From Limnephilus marmoratus (lineage: Eukaryota > Arthropoda > Insecta > Trichoptera > Limnephilidae): a stretch of DNA of 64,000 nt. The notes below the pieces were generated by a model. It made no database searches. It saw only the letters and a program-made list of their open reading frames with translations, and had not been told where the DNA came from. The stretch is from the NCBI GenBank assembly GCA_917880885.1, contig OU862907.1:71481072-71545071 (forward strand). Direction: 5' to 3'. Shown here piece after piece: positions 42,028 through 53,220 of this stretch (position 1 is its first letter; each line of letters opens with the position of its first letter). Position numbers and translations under genes: made by a program.

Positions 42028-44181
42028 TTAAAGCTTGTTAAGAGATGATTTGAAGTTGGCCAATGTTGACATTGTCAAATTAATCGAATGTTTTTTATAA
42101 GCCTCATTGAAATTACGACACATTCTCGATAAAGCTGAGTCATACCCCAGCTTAGTTCGGTGTTTTTTAATATTTAACGGAACAAAATTTACCAGTCGTG
42201 AACCAATTCTAGGAACATTGAACCTGATTTGATGAAGTAGAAAAGGACAGTTTATTAAACCATTTACAATTTTGAATAGAAAATTTCGATCTGTATTTAG
42301 TCTTCTCTGTTCAAGGGTGCGTACATTGTAGAATTTTAGTCTATCAGTGTAGTGAGGAAGTAATCGAGCTCGCCTATCGGAATACGCCAGGTGGTACATA
42401 AAATGTTTTTGAACCTGCTCTATTCGCTGAATATGAACTTTGTAGGTTGGACTCCATACAGCACTTGCGTACTCCAACACGTTGCGGGTGAAGGAATTGT
42501 ACAGCGTTATTTTTGATGTGGGATTTTTAAAATGTTTACTGTTTCGTTTGATAAATCCTAGCATTTTCATAGATCTAGAAATGATGTTGTCGATATGAGG
42601 TGTGAAAGTAAGTTTTTTATCAAATAATACGCCTAGGTCCCGAATGGTTGCGACTTCCTGGAGTTTAGTACCGTCGATAAAATATTGAGTCGGAATAGAA
42701 TTGTGTTTACGCGTAAAGGTTATGTGAACACATTTTAAAGAATTCAGAAACATTCTATTGTCGTTGCACCACTTTGAAACTCTGTTTATATCGTTTTGGA
42801 GAAGTATTGAGTCTAGTAATGTATGGATAATTTTGAATATCTTACAATCATCAGCGAACAACAAAATTTCAGAATCCAAAATAACATCGCACAAGTCATT
42901 TATAAAAACAAGAAACAAGATTGGGCCCAAATGGGACCCTTGCGGCACTCCAGATGGCACATCTAATCCTCTTGACTCATAGCCATCAAATACTACTCTT
43001 TGTATGCGGTCAGTTAGATAGGCGTAAAACCAATTTAGCAAGGTACCATGAACACCCATTTGTTTTAGTTTATGAATTAATAATCTATGATTTACTTTAT
43101 CGAAGGCCTTGCTAAAATCTGTGTAGATTGTGTCTATCTGTTGACCTCTATCGACAGCTTCGGTTAAGGTATTGACATAGCAAAGTAAATTAGAGGCTAT
43201 TGATTTCTGGGAGAGAAAACCATGCTGTTTTGGAGTTATAAGATTTTTGAGATGATAATTCAGATATGGACAAATTAATTTTTCAAAAATTTTCGCAAAT
43301 GAACAGAGAATAGAGATGGGTCTATAGTTTGTGACTTCGTGAAGGTCTCCGCTTTTAGGTATTGGTACAATATTAGCCTGTTTCCATCTTGTTGGAAAAA
43401 TGGATGAAGATAATGATTTCCTGTAAATGATAGTCAGAGGGAGTGCGAGACTGTGTGCACATTTTTTTATTAGGAGTGGTGGAATTTTGTCGGGGCCAGG
43501 GCCTTTGCTTTGGTCGAGGTTAAGCATTTCTATTTTTACATCGTGTACACTAATGTTTACTGTGTGCAGAGAGCTGTTCGAATAGTCTATTGATTCAGAT
43601 TGAGGTTGAGTCTCTTCATTGCTTCTAATGTCATCTTTCTCATACACTGATGAAAAGTGTTGGGCAAATAGTTCGCTGGTTTCCTCGCCGTTTGATGATT
43701 TTTTTTCTCCAAACGTCATGTTTTGGGGGATAGTACTTATGTTCTGTTTCTTGTGTTTGACACATCTCCAAAAAGCTTTAACGTTATTATGATTAACCAG
43801 ACTCGATTCTATTTGTTCAATGTGTTTAAAGTAGCAATTACTAATGAGTTTGGAACAACGGGTGCGTAAGAGTTCGTAAGAATTTCTATCACGTGGATTC
43901 TTATATTTTTTATAGAGAAGTCGAAATTTATTTTTTTCTTTTAGTAATTTAACTAAGTCTGGTGAGTACCAGAGGGGATGCTGCCTGTTGCGATTTACAA
44001 ATTTGGTTACGCATTTCTCAATTATACGATACAAATGAGTGTAAAATAAAGAAACCATATCGTCTACCGACATGAAATCGGGTAAAAGAAGTGCCCAATT
44101 CAGTTCTTGTAATTCCTGATTGAATTGAACGTAATCATTCTTATTAAAATCATATTTAAGTAAGTTTTTATTTTTTAGCAT
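42028..44181 (-). CDS. LINE ORF2, reverse transcriptase part
   Basis: The 717-codon open frame has the RT blocks NYRPIS (285-290), DFSKAFDKVNH (355-365), GVPQGSHLGP (411-420) and the FADD active site (442-445), followed by a C-terminal region with RIEQVQKHF and CRNFNEAY. It is the C-terminal part of an endonuclease-RT protein that copies LINE RNA at a nick. The frame is open upstream of the first Met to 44450, where the hAT begins. The best match in style is the Jockey/CR1 group; the clade is unproven. It is cut off from its endonuclease, so it is probably inactive. Confidence 0.85.
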   Translation of the reverse strand: MLKNKNLLKYDFNKNDYVQFNQELQELNWALLLPDFMSVDDMVSLFYTHLYRIIEKCVTKFVNRNRQHPLWYSPDLVKLLKEKNKFRLLYKKYKNPRDRNSYELLRTRCSKLISNCYFKHIEQIESSLVNHNNVKAFWRCVKHKKQNISTIPQNMTFGEKKSSNGEETSELFAQHFSSVYEKDDIRSNEETQPQSESIDYSNSSLHTVNISVHDVKIEMLNLDQSKGPGPDKIPPLLIKKCAHSLALPLTIIYRKSLSSSIFPTRWKQANIVPIPKSGDLHEVTNYRPISILCSFAKIFEKLICPYLNYHLKNLITPKQHGFLSQKSIASNLLCYVNTLTEAVDRGQQIDTIYTDFSKAFDKVNHRLLIHKLKQMGVHGTLLNWFYAYLTDRIQRVVFDGYESRGLDVPSGVPQGSHLGPILFLVFINDLCDVILDSEILLFADDCKIFKIIHTLLDSILLQNDINRVSKWCNDNRMFLNSLKCVHITFTRKHNSIPTQYFIDGTKLQEVATIRDLGVLFDKKLTFTPHIDNIISRSMKMLGFIKRNSKHFKNPTSKITLYNSFTRNVLEYASAVWSPTYKVHIQRIEQVQKHFMYHLAYSDRRARLLPHYTDRLKFYNVRTLEQRRLNTDRNFLFKIVNGLINCPFLLHQIRFNVPRIGSRLVNFVPLNIKKHRTKLGYDSALSRMCRNFNEAYKKHSINLTMSTLANFKSSLNKL

Positions 44182-44450
44182 TTTTGTTAATTTGAAATCA
44201 AAACTATATTCAATCTCTAAAGGTGGATGGTGTATATCAATGCGACTTAGGATTTCGGTACTTTGCCTGACTTGTATTGTTTTTGAATTGGATAAAACGA
44301 GATCTAAGATTCTACAGTTACTATTAGCAATGCCATTGAATTGATTGAGGTTATTAAGGGCAAGAAAATTTACAAGATGGTTACCGATGTCAGTATAATA
44401 ATTTTCTGGAGATAGGGAATGAGTCTGGTTTGGTTCGTTGTGGGTCCAAC

Positions 44451-46652
44451 CAGTAGCGTAGCGAGGGGGGGGGGCGGGGGGGGCGAACCGCCCCAGGTGC
44501 CACCCGAGGAGGGGGTGACACTCGAACGTGGAGAAAAAACTTACGGAAGTGAAAAATTGCCGTAAAAAATATTTTACACGTTAACACTGACTGTTTTTTG
44601 CTCTATGGCTTGGTTGGTCGGGGATTCCCGAAAAATGTTTTTTTTGTTCCTAGCTCAGTCGGGGATTTCCCTGAAATATTCCATGTGTCATTCTAATTTC
44701 GTTCGTATATTGTGATTGACGCAAACTCGTGAAGTGAATTGTAATCTATGAACTGACGTGAATTAGTGAAGAAGTTATTATTGTGTTAGAGTGTTTAATA
44801 GTGCTGAAAGACCAGCTTGAAAAACAAGGCAGGTAGATGTTAATTTTTAGAAACCGTTTTTAGGACATGAATAGTTACAGTCGGGACAAGAAAAAGGTTT
44901 TTCATCAGTGTGAGTTAGCAAGTGCCGTTTTAGTTATTTTTTTCGAGAATAAGAATAGTTGCAGTCAGGCCAAGAAATAGGTTTTTTCCACTGTCGGTAA
45001 ACGTGTGATATTTAGATTTCTCTTCATAGTACATGAATAGTTGCAATTGAAAAATGAAAAAGGTTTTTCTCCACACTGAGTCAGCAACTGCCTCCTTATG
45101 TATCCATTTTGTCAACCGGAATAGTTACAATCAGGACATGAAAAACGTTTTTCTCTTCTGTGAAACGTACTGCGGATTTTTAAATCTTTCATTTGAAAAC
45201 TTGTGTTACTGCAGTCGGACCATGAAAAAGGTTTTTGTCCAGTATGGGTAAGCATGTGAATTTTTAGATACCGTTTTGTAGCGCATGAATAGTTACAGTC
45301 GGGACAAGAAAAAGGTTTTTCATCAATGTGAGTTAGCAAGTGCCGTTTTAGTTATTTTTTTTCGAGAATAAGAATAGTTGCAGTCAGGACAAGAAATAGG
45401 TTTTTTTCCACTGTCGGTAAACGTGTGATTTTTAGATTTCTCTTCATAGTACATGAATAGTTGCAGTTGGAACATGAAAAAGGTTTTTCTCCAAACTGAG
45501 TCAGCAACTGACTTCTTATGTATCCCTTTTGTCAACACGAATAGTTACAATCAGGACATGAAAAAGGTTTTTCTCTTCTGTGAATCCTACTGTGGACTTT
45601 TAAATCTTCGTTTTGAGGACTTGTATAACTGCATTCAGATCATGAAAAAGGTTTTAATCCACTCTGAGTAAGCTTATGAATCATAGTGTAGTAAAGTGTT
45701 GCTCCATATGGAAACCTTTGTAAAATTACTTTCTTCAGGGCCTCCTCAGTGTATCTAATGTAAAACGAAATATGTATTGTAAAACCATGAAGGTGTATTA
45801 AAGGTAAGACAGTATTAAATTGTGGAGATCCGGAACGAAAGAAAGGCCGATAAAAATAATAATATTTTCCCAATTTATTTATGAATTTCAATTTAAAACA
45901 ATAAAATGAACAATATACGCATGGACCTATTGCGAGCTTGTAATCTCTTGTTTTATTTTTACCGCAAGCGCGATTAAAACAAGAAAAAGGTATTAAAGCG
46001 AATTTCCAGTACTTTGCGCAATTTAATTGATTCTTTTAGGTAAAATTAGTCACAAAAATGTTACGGCGCGTTGCATGAGGGGAGAGAGGGTCAATTTTTT
46101 TCAGAAATTGCGTTACGTTATACTTGAACGCCCCCTTTACATTTCACACTTGAAATTTTATCGTTACACTCTGAACACAAAACTGGTTTTAACCTAAGTA
46201 TTGGTTATTATGTTTTCATGACAGCAAATGATTTTTTTCAGATTTTTGCAGCATATTAGAATTGAAGACTCCATACGGAACTCTGTTATTTGTAGCTATA
46301 TGGCTCGGTCGGTCAGCATTCCCCAAAAATTCTGTTATTTTATTTTCGTTTCGAGACTCCCGTGAAATATTCCTCGCTTTTCCCCTGTGTCATTCTCATT
46401 TCTTTCGTACATTGTGATTGACGGGAACTCGCGAAGGAAATTATCACCTATCGATAGTTGAAAAAGCTGTTATTCTGTTAGTGCTTTCAATTTTGAGGAT
46501 AACAATTTTTTTTTACATATTTGACTAGCTAGAAATGTTTTTTATATTTTATGAAGTGAAAATTTGTTTTATGAATTTCTCAAAAAAAAATAATGGGGGA
46601 AATGACACCGCGTTTTCCGCCCCGGGTGCCACCCATGCTAGCTACGCCACTG
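44451..46652 (-). mobile_element. hAT-like non-autonomous element carrying zinc-finger fragments
   Basis: The ends CAGTAGCGTAGCGAGG and TAGCTACGCCACTG form inverted repeats, and GGTCCAAC is duplicated at 44443-44450 and 46653-46660. A direct repeat of about 190 bp lies near each end (about 44585-44780 and 46285-46470; shared TTGTGATTGACG). Between them is a minus-strand zinc-finger array at 44860-45690. No transposase is seen. It resembles the element at 26104-27958 at its ends and shares an ACTCTGAACACAAAACTGGT stretch (46169) with it. Confidence 0.85.
44860..45690 (-). pseudogene. Zinc-finger array inside the hAT-like element
   Basis: About ten units, with frameshifts, form two copies of a roughly 420-bp (five-finger) block. 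The best preserved stretch (45339-45112) reads KPFSCPDCNYSCATKRYLKI, the same finger type as genes A-C, while other units have lost Cys or His. No leader exon is attached. It looks like a captured or copied piece of the host family. Confidence 0.8.
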
Positions 46653-47116
46653 GGTCCAACTGATATTTCCCAGGTTGAAATCTCCTAAAATTAACGTATT
46701 TGATTCACCAACGGCATCCATAACATTGCCAACTTTTTTAAAAAAATAATCAAAATTATCAACAAGCAACGGGGGAGGTATATAAACAGCACATATGTAG
46801 AGACATCTCGTTAGTTTATTCTGACTGAATTTGATGGTCACCCATACATCTTCCAAGGTACTTTCCCAATGCTTACAGCGGTTAGTTTGATATTCTTGTA
46901 AAACGGCTATCAATACACCCCCTCCGTCACTTTTGTGGTTAGAAGAACTGCTACGGTCCCTTCTAAAAACATTATAACGCAAGCCAAAAATTTCAGCATC
47001 AGAAACAGAGTCGTTCAACCATGTTTCCGTTAGAATAATAATATCAAAATTGTTATTGAGTATTTCTAAGTAAACTTCATTAAGTTTTGTTCTTAAACCC
47101 CTGACATGCTGGTTAA
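46653..47116 (-). pseudogene. LINE endonuclease part, separated by the hAT-like element
   Basis: The minus strand reads NNFDIIILTETWLNDSVSD, SDGGGVLIAVLQ and LILGDFNLGNISW, which are endonuclease motifs including the E of TETW and the GDFN box. Its 5' end is truncated just inside the domain. Confidence 0.8.
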
Positions 47117-47429
47117 ATTATTTTTTTTTCTTCTTAACTATGAATATTGTTTCAAATTATTGTAATTCCCATGTAAAAGCCGTTAATCGGCGTTAATTCA
47201 TAATAAATAAATAAATTGCCGTAATTATACATAACAAAAAATATAACAAAGATGTCTTTTATAACTCATTTACCACATTTAACCATACAACTGAAATAAG
47301 GTAACTCGGTGTAATTGTAGACCAACATGAAACGTAATAGAGACATCTGTGAACATGTTTAGCGCATTAGGAAATGTATCTATATATTTATTAGATTAAG
47401 AAATAATCTCAAGTAAAATATTCTAATTC
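47117..47429. other. AT-rich intergenic DNA
   Basis: No feature is recognised. Confidence 0.4.
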
Positions 47430-47745
47430 AATTTGGGAGGTGGGAATGGGTACCGCCGCTCTGGGAATCTTTATTGGATAACCAAAACTTCTGCCATAGG
47501 TCACTTCAAGTGATTCGCTACGTTTGGTGACTAAGCAGGGGTGCCCGGGTTCATGGGGTGAGGTTTGTCTAGGTCTTGGAGGTGGATGACCAGGACACAC
47601 TGAACCCCAGATTCCTACCCACAACTAAAACCCCTTTCCTTCCCCGAACTCTCCTCTCCTTCCTTTCCTTTAAGAGAAACTCCACGCGAGATCCCCAAAG
47701 ATGACATAGGCCCTGAGGGAGATCATTTTCCTCAGGGCCTACTGT
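47430..47745 (+). repeat. Dispersed repeat Z, copy 3, with a foldback end
   Basis: It is homologous to 28430-28770. At its end GGCCCTGAGG (47709-47718) pairs with CCTCAGGGCC (47730-47739), inside a weaker outer pair around ACTCCAC and GTGGAGT. Confidence 0.6.
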
Positions 47746-47974
47746 GTGGAGTTCATGTAATTTAGAAAAATCTAATAAAATTCTATTGCGCATCAGTCCA
47801 ATCATTAATATTATATAGGAAGGTGCGTATGAAAAAACGTCCTGTCAAAATGGTACAAAAACAAATCATTAAAGTAATTTAAAAAAAAACAACCAACATT
47901 CTCTTCAGCATCATTTAAAAATAATATAATTTAAACAATAATAAATAGTTATGGAATCGGTTAAGTGGAAACAT

Positions 47975-48560
47975 TGAAGTTTTCCGCTCATGCTAAGGAT
48001 TTTAAAAACTTACTAACCGCTTCGTTGGCATTTGTGACAGAACAAACAAACTTATGTACTCTCAGATATGATTTGAGATTTTTAACGGCCAACAGTGATT
48101 CATTTTGGGGCACTATGCCGCGTTGCGCTGTCTCTTTCTTTAGTCAATATTTCAGACAGAGTTACATTGTCCACCTGTGTTATACTCTCGTCTGTCGCTT
48201 GTTGACCTGGCCGATGTTGGGTAACTAAATGTAATATTGTATGGCTAATGTTTGAAAATGTGACGTTTTCTAATAAAGCATGGGCAAATTAAAACGCTTA
48301 GGCCTTAATTATTAAATACGACATAAACTACTTACGTACGAGGCGAAGCGCGGCGATCAAAACTAATGGATTGAAGAAACGTCACAAGAAAAGCAGAAGT
48401 GCAAGAATTTGAACGACTTCGGGAAAAATATTATTGACAGTCATTGAAATTACCTAAAATTATATTAATCTTAAACAGTCAATATAATATTACTTCAGAA
48501 AAGCGGAGCAAAAATGGTATTAAACTATGACACGAGAAGTACTAGAAACGTCACTGCGTC
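47975..48560. repeat. Dispersed repeat X, copy 2 (inverted relative to copy 1)
   Basis: Its plus strand matches the minus strand of 3830-4345; GAAACGTCACAAG lies near 48377. Confidence 0.5.
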
Positions 48561-48917
48561 ACAAGTTAAAAATCGACATATCCATAGACAATGCATAATT
48601 TATGAAAATATTTAAATCTTGTGACGTGACAGTTCTTACTTAACGTGAAGTTGTTGGCGGATGGATGATTTAAAATGGCAGCACTAAGATTTCATAATTT
48701 ACTCGATTTTCTGAATAATTCTGTAATTTCTATGGATAAATCTCGGCGTGCTTTCTGTCACTTTACTTGTTGGTTCCGTTAATTTGTCTTTACTCGTTTT
48801 ATCCAATTGTACATCTTTAACGAAATAAATCCGTTCATCTCTGAAGAAATACTTCAATCTCTTTACAAAGTTAAATTAGTTACTTAAAGCAGAACTAACA
48901 GATTCTTGTGTAAAAGT
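48561..48917. other. Gene D upstream region
   Basis: No promoter element is identified. The sequence differs from the 5' flanks of A, B and C. Confidence 0.35.
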
Positions 48918-49053
48918 ATGAATTCCACCGCCATCAAGTTAGAACCAGGCACAAGCGCGGAAGAGAGTGTTGTAGTGAAACTTTCGGAAATTGATATAGA
49001 ATATCCTGTTATCGAAAAAGAATCTCCGGAAACCATTTTACAATATAATTCAG
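48918..49053 (+). CDS. Gene D exon 1 (acidic leader)
   Basis: It is 45 codons plus one base before the GTATCT donor. IKLE at residues 6-9 is the SUMO-like site; the second site reads IEKE. Confidence 0.65.
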
Positions 49054-51447
49054 GTATCTTGTTGTCTTTTTTGTTACATAACTGATACAGATGCAAAACA
49101 CAATCGACAATACAACTAATTATGTCCTTTGCGTGTTAACTGTGGCTAAATTTCAACACTGTTAATTTCAAGTGACCTCCCAGGTAAGTATAGTCATGTA
49201 TATGTTCTGTCTGCACAGAGTATGAATGGAACAGCATTTTTGTACATTTTTCGCTGCATCGATCAAATTCATTGATCAAATCATTGTACTTGCATATAGT
49301 TTTGTATTAGTGATCGATGAACCGGTGGATGCAATTTTTAGCGATAAAGCAATAGCAAGTTTGTAGTTGGAAACATGGGCGTAGCAAGGTTTTGATTAAG
49401 GGTGGGGCAAAAAATAAAAACCTAGAGTGTGTACCGAAAAAAGTAGGCTTCTAAAACAGGGTCTATGAATACAAAGAATATGAACGGAAGAAGGACAACC
49501 TTCCAACGAAGTGCTGTAAATTTTAAAACGCGACTCGCTCGACAATCCCAGAGTTCATTCATCGGCCAGCCAGAGTGGGGCAAATGCCCCACCTTTTTTT
49601 ATTTTTTATATAAATACGGCACAAGAGTCCCAACTGCTCCCGTCTGAAGCCAGTGAGACTATGGCATACCCAATTTGGGTATGTTGTGAGGCTGAAGGTA
49701 ATGGGGTGGGGATGGAGATAGGGAAGAGGAAGGTGGGGAAGTACCTGGCTATTCAGATTTGGTAACCAAACACGGCTAATGCCATTTCAAGCCACGTTTC
49801 AATTCTGAATGGTGGTCTTACGCCAGGGTGATACTTAGAGTGTTTTCCACTCTGGAACGTGCCGTAAATATAGTCTTTGTTATTTTAAATGAATAAATTG
49901 TGAAATAACACAAATCAATCAAATAAAAAAATTTTGCCACGCCGGGATTCGATCCCGCGACCTTCGGTGTGCTAGTCAAGAGCCTTACCACTGGACTATG
50001 CCGGCCGTCAAAAACCTTGCCTCATCATGCCTAAATTATAAGTTTGTTCAGCGCCCTTAAGGGGATTTTTCGCAAAACGCTGTATAATATATAATCAGCC
50101 AAATATTATTATTATTAACGGCAGATTTTTCTTTGCTGTGTCGGCATGCTTCTTCCTGCATTTCGATCCTACCACATTATCTTGGCTGTGCCGTTTTGGA
50201 GGTGTGGCGAGGCGTTTTAATTTTTTTTAGCATTTAGGGGCCGCTGCAGAAGGTGCTGGGAGTGGGCATTGTGTCAATATAAAAAAATAAGCTCAATCAA
50301 ATAAACAACATTTTCACGCACAAAAATACAAACTTATCCATAATACTCAATGTCGTTGTGATTCATACAAAATAAATGCTCATCCAACAAGGTTCAAAAT
50401 ATCACCTATGTGTGAATAATAATAATAATTACAATTTTTTATTAAATCCAAAATATTGGTTTTTTGGGTCATGTTTCAGGTTTGTTAAAGCGATGCGTTG
50501 ATTTTGATAATAGTACGTATTAGTGAGGCGATCTACGACATACCAACCTAATAATTTAATCCAAAATTAAAACAAATAATCATCAAACTTGCAGCGACAA
50601 CTGTCATTTTTATTGTAAATCTCAGCACGTGTTGTCATGTCATTGTATTTTTGTGTTGTTATTTCAGGTAGCAGTAATGTGGAGAGTGTTCCCATCAAGG
50701 CAGAACCAGGACCCCGAGAAGAAGGTGGAGAGGGGATTCCTTATACGGAACTAGACACAGACCTGCTGGATATTAAAAAAGAATGCTTAGAGCACTCTGA
50801 AAGTATTGCCCAGACTGCAGGTTAAATCGATTACAGTTTTTATTAATTTTCCTATTTGATAGCTACTTACTAAGCTTTGTCCTTAATCTTTTTCAGATTT
50901 CATAACGGACTTGAAGACGTGTCCTGGGAAAAAACCATTCCCATGTTCCCATTGTAACTACACCTGCTCATGCAAGTCTGCGTTAGCACGCCACTTGCGC
51001 ACCCATACTGGAGAGAGACCTTATTCATGTTCTTACTGTAGCTATTCATGCTCTGAAGAGAAAGCGCTTAAAATTCACATTTTTAGCCATACTGGAGAAA
51101 AACCTTTTTCGTGTTCCTACTGCAGCTATTCATGTTCTCAAATGGGAAATTTAAAAAGTCACATGCGTACCCATACTGGAGAAAAACCTTATTCATGTTC
51201 CTACTGCAGCTTTGTATGTTCTCGAAAAGATACTTTAAAACAGCACATGCCTTCCCATACTGGAGAAAAACTTTGTTCTTGTTCTGACTGCAATTATTCG
51301 TGTTCACGAAAGGGAACTTTAAAATTTCACATGCGTATCCATACTGGAGAAAAACCTTATTTATGTTCATACTGTAGCTATCCATGTTGTAGAAAAGAAA
51401 TTTTAAAACGTCACACTCTTACCCATACCAGAGAAGTATCTGCCTGA
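48918..51447 (+). CDS. Gene D: 6-finger C2H2 zinc-finger protein
   Basis: Exons at 48918-49053, 50668-50820 and 50897-51447 join in phase 1 into 279 residues. The leader differs from A-C (starts MNSTAIKLEPGT) but keeps the IKLEPG, EIDIEYP and acidic layout; exon 2 is again 153 nt with IKAEPG and IKKE. The last exon encodes six fingers with canonical TGEKP linkers and CSYC openings, more varied than in A-C. This probably reflects the ancestral form before the array expansions. It is expected to be a nuclear DNA-binding factor. Intron 1 holds a SINE and a possible hAT scrap. Exon 1 is inferred from motif and phase agreement and is the least certain part. Confidence 0.78.
49375..49588 (+). repeat. 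Possible hAT-like end fragment
   Basis: GGGCGTAGCAAGG and GGGGCAAATGCCCCACC resemble the GC-rich ends of the elements at 26104 and 44451, but no matching right end or target duplication is seen. Confidence 0.25.
49589..50009 (-). repeat. tRNA-headed SINE in gene D intron 1
   Basis: On the minus strand it begins GACGGCCGGCATAGTCCAGT, has a B box GGGATCGAATCCC (about 49946-49958), shares the body of the SINE at 31046 and ends in an A-rich tail at 49590-49610. Confidence 0.85.
50010..50667. other. Rest of gene D intron 1
   Basis: Nothing is recognised apart from the TTATTTCAG acceptor at its end. Confidence 0.4.
50668..50820 (+). CDS. Gene D exon 2 (acidic module)
   Basis: The exon is 153 nt with AG and GT boundaries in the same phase as the paralogues. 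Confidence 0.82.
50897..51447 (+). CDS. Gene D exon 3 (6 fingers)
   Basis: It opens after TTTTTCAG with FITDLKTCPGKKPFPC and ends REVSA and TGA. All six fingers keep their ligands. Confidence 0.85.
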
Positions 51448-51510
51448 AAAAAAACCGACTGCAATATTCATATTCTCAAAAAGGATCTTAAAAAGTTCAC
51501 GTAAGTGATA
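51448..51510 (+). pseudogene. Decayed finger after the gene D stop
   Basis: AAACCGACTGCAATATTCAT and CTCAAAAAGGATC remain from one unit. Confidence 0.55.
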
Positions 51511-51918
51511 AATCAATACACGACAGTCAAACAGGTTTCATTTAGATCAAGGTCCATCAGGAAATATATATTAAGGGGAAACAGTTTCAGCAGTGGGAAA
51601 CAGTTTTACAGGAACAATGTTCTTTAAAACATATTAAAAAACACGAAATTATCTTAAAGTTTTGATATATTTTCAATATAGCTAAATAAGGGTTTAGCGC
51701 AATTAAAAATATGACAACACTAAAGAGAACCCTTATCAAATTACACAAACTGCGCGTTTAATAATAATGCAGTTATAACTTTATTATTATTCCTTATTTT
51801 ATTTTATTAATTTTAAACACCCCGATTTGCTTTTACAATATTCATGTATGACCAAATTTACTTCATGGTTCAGAGACATCAAGAGTTTTCCATGTGTGGA
51901 TAACAAACAAAAACTTTA

Positions 51919-51924
51919 AATAAA
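51919..51924 (+). promoter_or_regulatory. Candidate poly(A) signal for gene D
   Basis: AATAAA lies 472 bp after the stop. In AT-rich DNA this is weak evidence. Confidence 0.2.
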
Positions 51925-52559
51925 TTAACATAATAGATTGTTCGGGCATAACCGATAAATAGTATTCCATTTAATATTACCCACATCCCATACTGTCTAA
52001 TCTACCGATAAAATATTACCTACCTATTGTCCAACCTTGTCACCGGGAGAAGAATTCGTCCCGTCTCTTAGTACAACTTCTACCACACAACGAAATGCAA
52101 AACATTGTCATATTATGTTAAAGGCAAGTTTCATGGTTGATACCGGCCAAACTAAAATAAGAATATATTCTTGCGAAGCGTCGTGAGTTTTATGCAATAT
52201 CAAGAGGGAACAGAGAGGAGACCAGTTCTTAAGGTAGGACTTTTCATTATTCTGGTGGCATCCTCTCCCAGTTCCTTTTCCGTTCCATATTTCCTTCCAG
52301 AGCTTCACACAAAATTCACGCGGCCCAAAATCGCCATAAATTTCATTAGCTGTCGATACAAAGGTACATGGTAGATTTAAGGTGCATTTAAATGTATAAT
52401 ATAATCGTCTTTGTTCTTTAAAATTTATAATTCTTTGTTTGTCCCTTTTGCGTTCCTCAACCATTCAACCGTTATTAAATTATTTCCTATACCATTCATC
52501 CAACTGCGATGACACTTTGGTGAGTTGTTTTGCGGACGCCCGAAGGTTTGTATATAATT
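51925..52559. other. Intergenic DNA
   Basis: A 118-codon minus-strand frame at 52108-52464 has a plausible composition (QRIINFKEQRRLYYTF, ILHKTHDASQEYIL) but no family I recognise. It may belong to a repeat. It is not called as a gene. Confidence 0.3.
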
Positions 52560-53220
52560 AACTGGTACCCGGCATGCGTTGCTAAGCTATTTAATAAAGG
52601 AATTGTTTCTCCTTGCGTGTCGTTTCCCATTCGTCCCGTTCCCTTCCGCCTCCCTTTCCCCTCTCACGTTCCTACTCCGCCTCCTCCACCTTCCCTTTCC
52701 CCACTCCATTCCCCCCTTTCCTCCGTCCCGTGAACCCCCCTCCCGAGTCTTCCCCTCACGCATTCAATACATTCAACGGCTCGCATGCCACCTATTGCAT
52801 TTTTTTTTTCAAAATTCGAGCTCACCAGTAGTTTTATTCAACCTTGTCCTAACAATAATGAACACAAAAAAAAGAATTATCCAATTTGCGGAAGTTATGC
52901 GCGTACATACATTTCGGCGTTTCTTTTTTATACATAAGATAGATCATAATGGTGAGGTCTGGCGTTATGAAATTTGTATACAAATTTGACAATAGGTGGC
53001 GCGCGAGTTTTTTGAAAAACGTGTGTGTCATTCAGTTAGAAGGAGGGAAGGGGAGGGGAAATCGGGTGGTGGGAGGGGAATCGAGTAGGGGGAAAGCCAG
53101 GGAAGGTGGAAGAGGAACACGGGAGAAGAACGCAGGGAGTAGCGGCGGTTCACGGGGCAGGGGGCGCTGGTGTGTGGAAGACGGGAAAGGGGGTGCGGGA
53201 TAGAAACGGGGACGCATGGG
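52560..53220. repeat. Pyrimidine-rich/purine-rich foldback
   Basis: About 52610-52760 is almost entirely C and T, and about 53030-53200 almost entirely G and A. The halves share inverted words such as CCCGTGAAC (about 52727) and GTTCACGGG (about 53146). The left edge, ACTGGTACCCGGCATGCGTT, resembles the 3' edge of a dispersed retroposon. Confidence 0.55.

Larger units (their letters stand above)
41757..47116 (-). mobile_element. 5'-truncated Jockey/CR1-like LINE interrupted by a hAT-like element
   Basis: The LINE runs on the minus strand from inside its endonuclease (47114, NQHVRGLRTK) to an A-rich 3' tail near 41757. A 2202-bp hAT-like element at 44451-46652 splits it with an 8-bp duplication. 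Across that insertion the endonuclease frame continues directly (GDFNLGNISW, then on from 44450 to the RT), so the ORF was open when the hAT arrived. Confidence 0.85.

Noticed and set aside
47965..48228. 87-codon plus-strand frame resembling the minus strand of 4113-4355
   Set aside because: The resemblance is explained by repeat X, with no evidence that either copy is translated.
52108..52464. 118-codon minus-strand frame
   Set aside because: The composition is plausible but nothing recognisable; possibly part of a repeat. Left uncalled.
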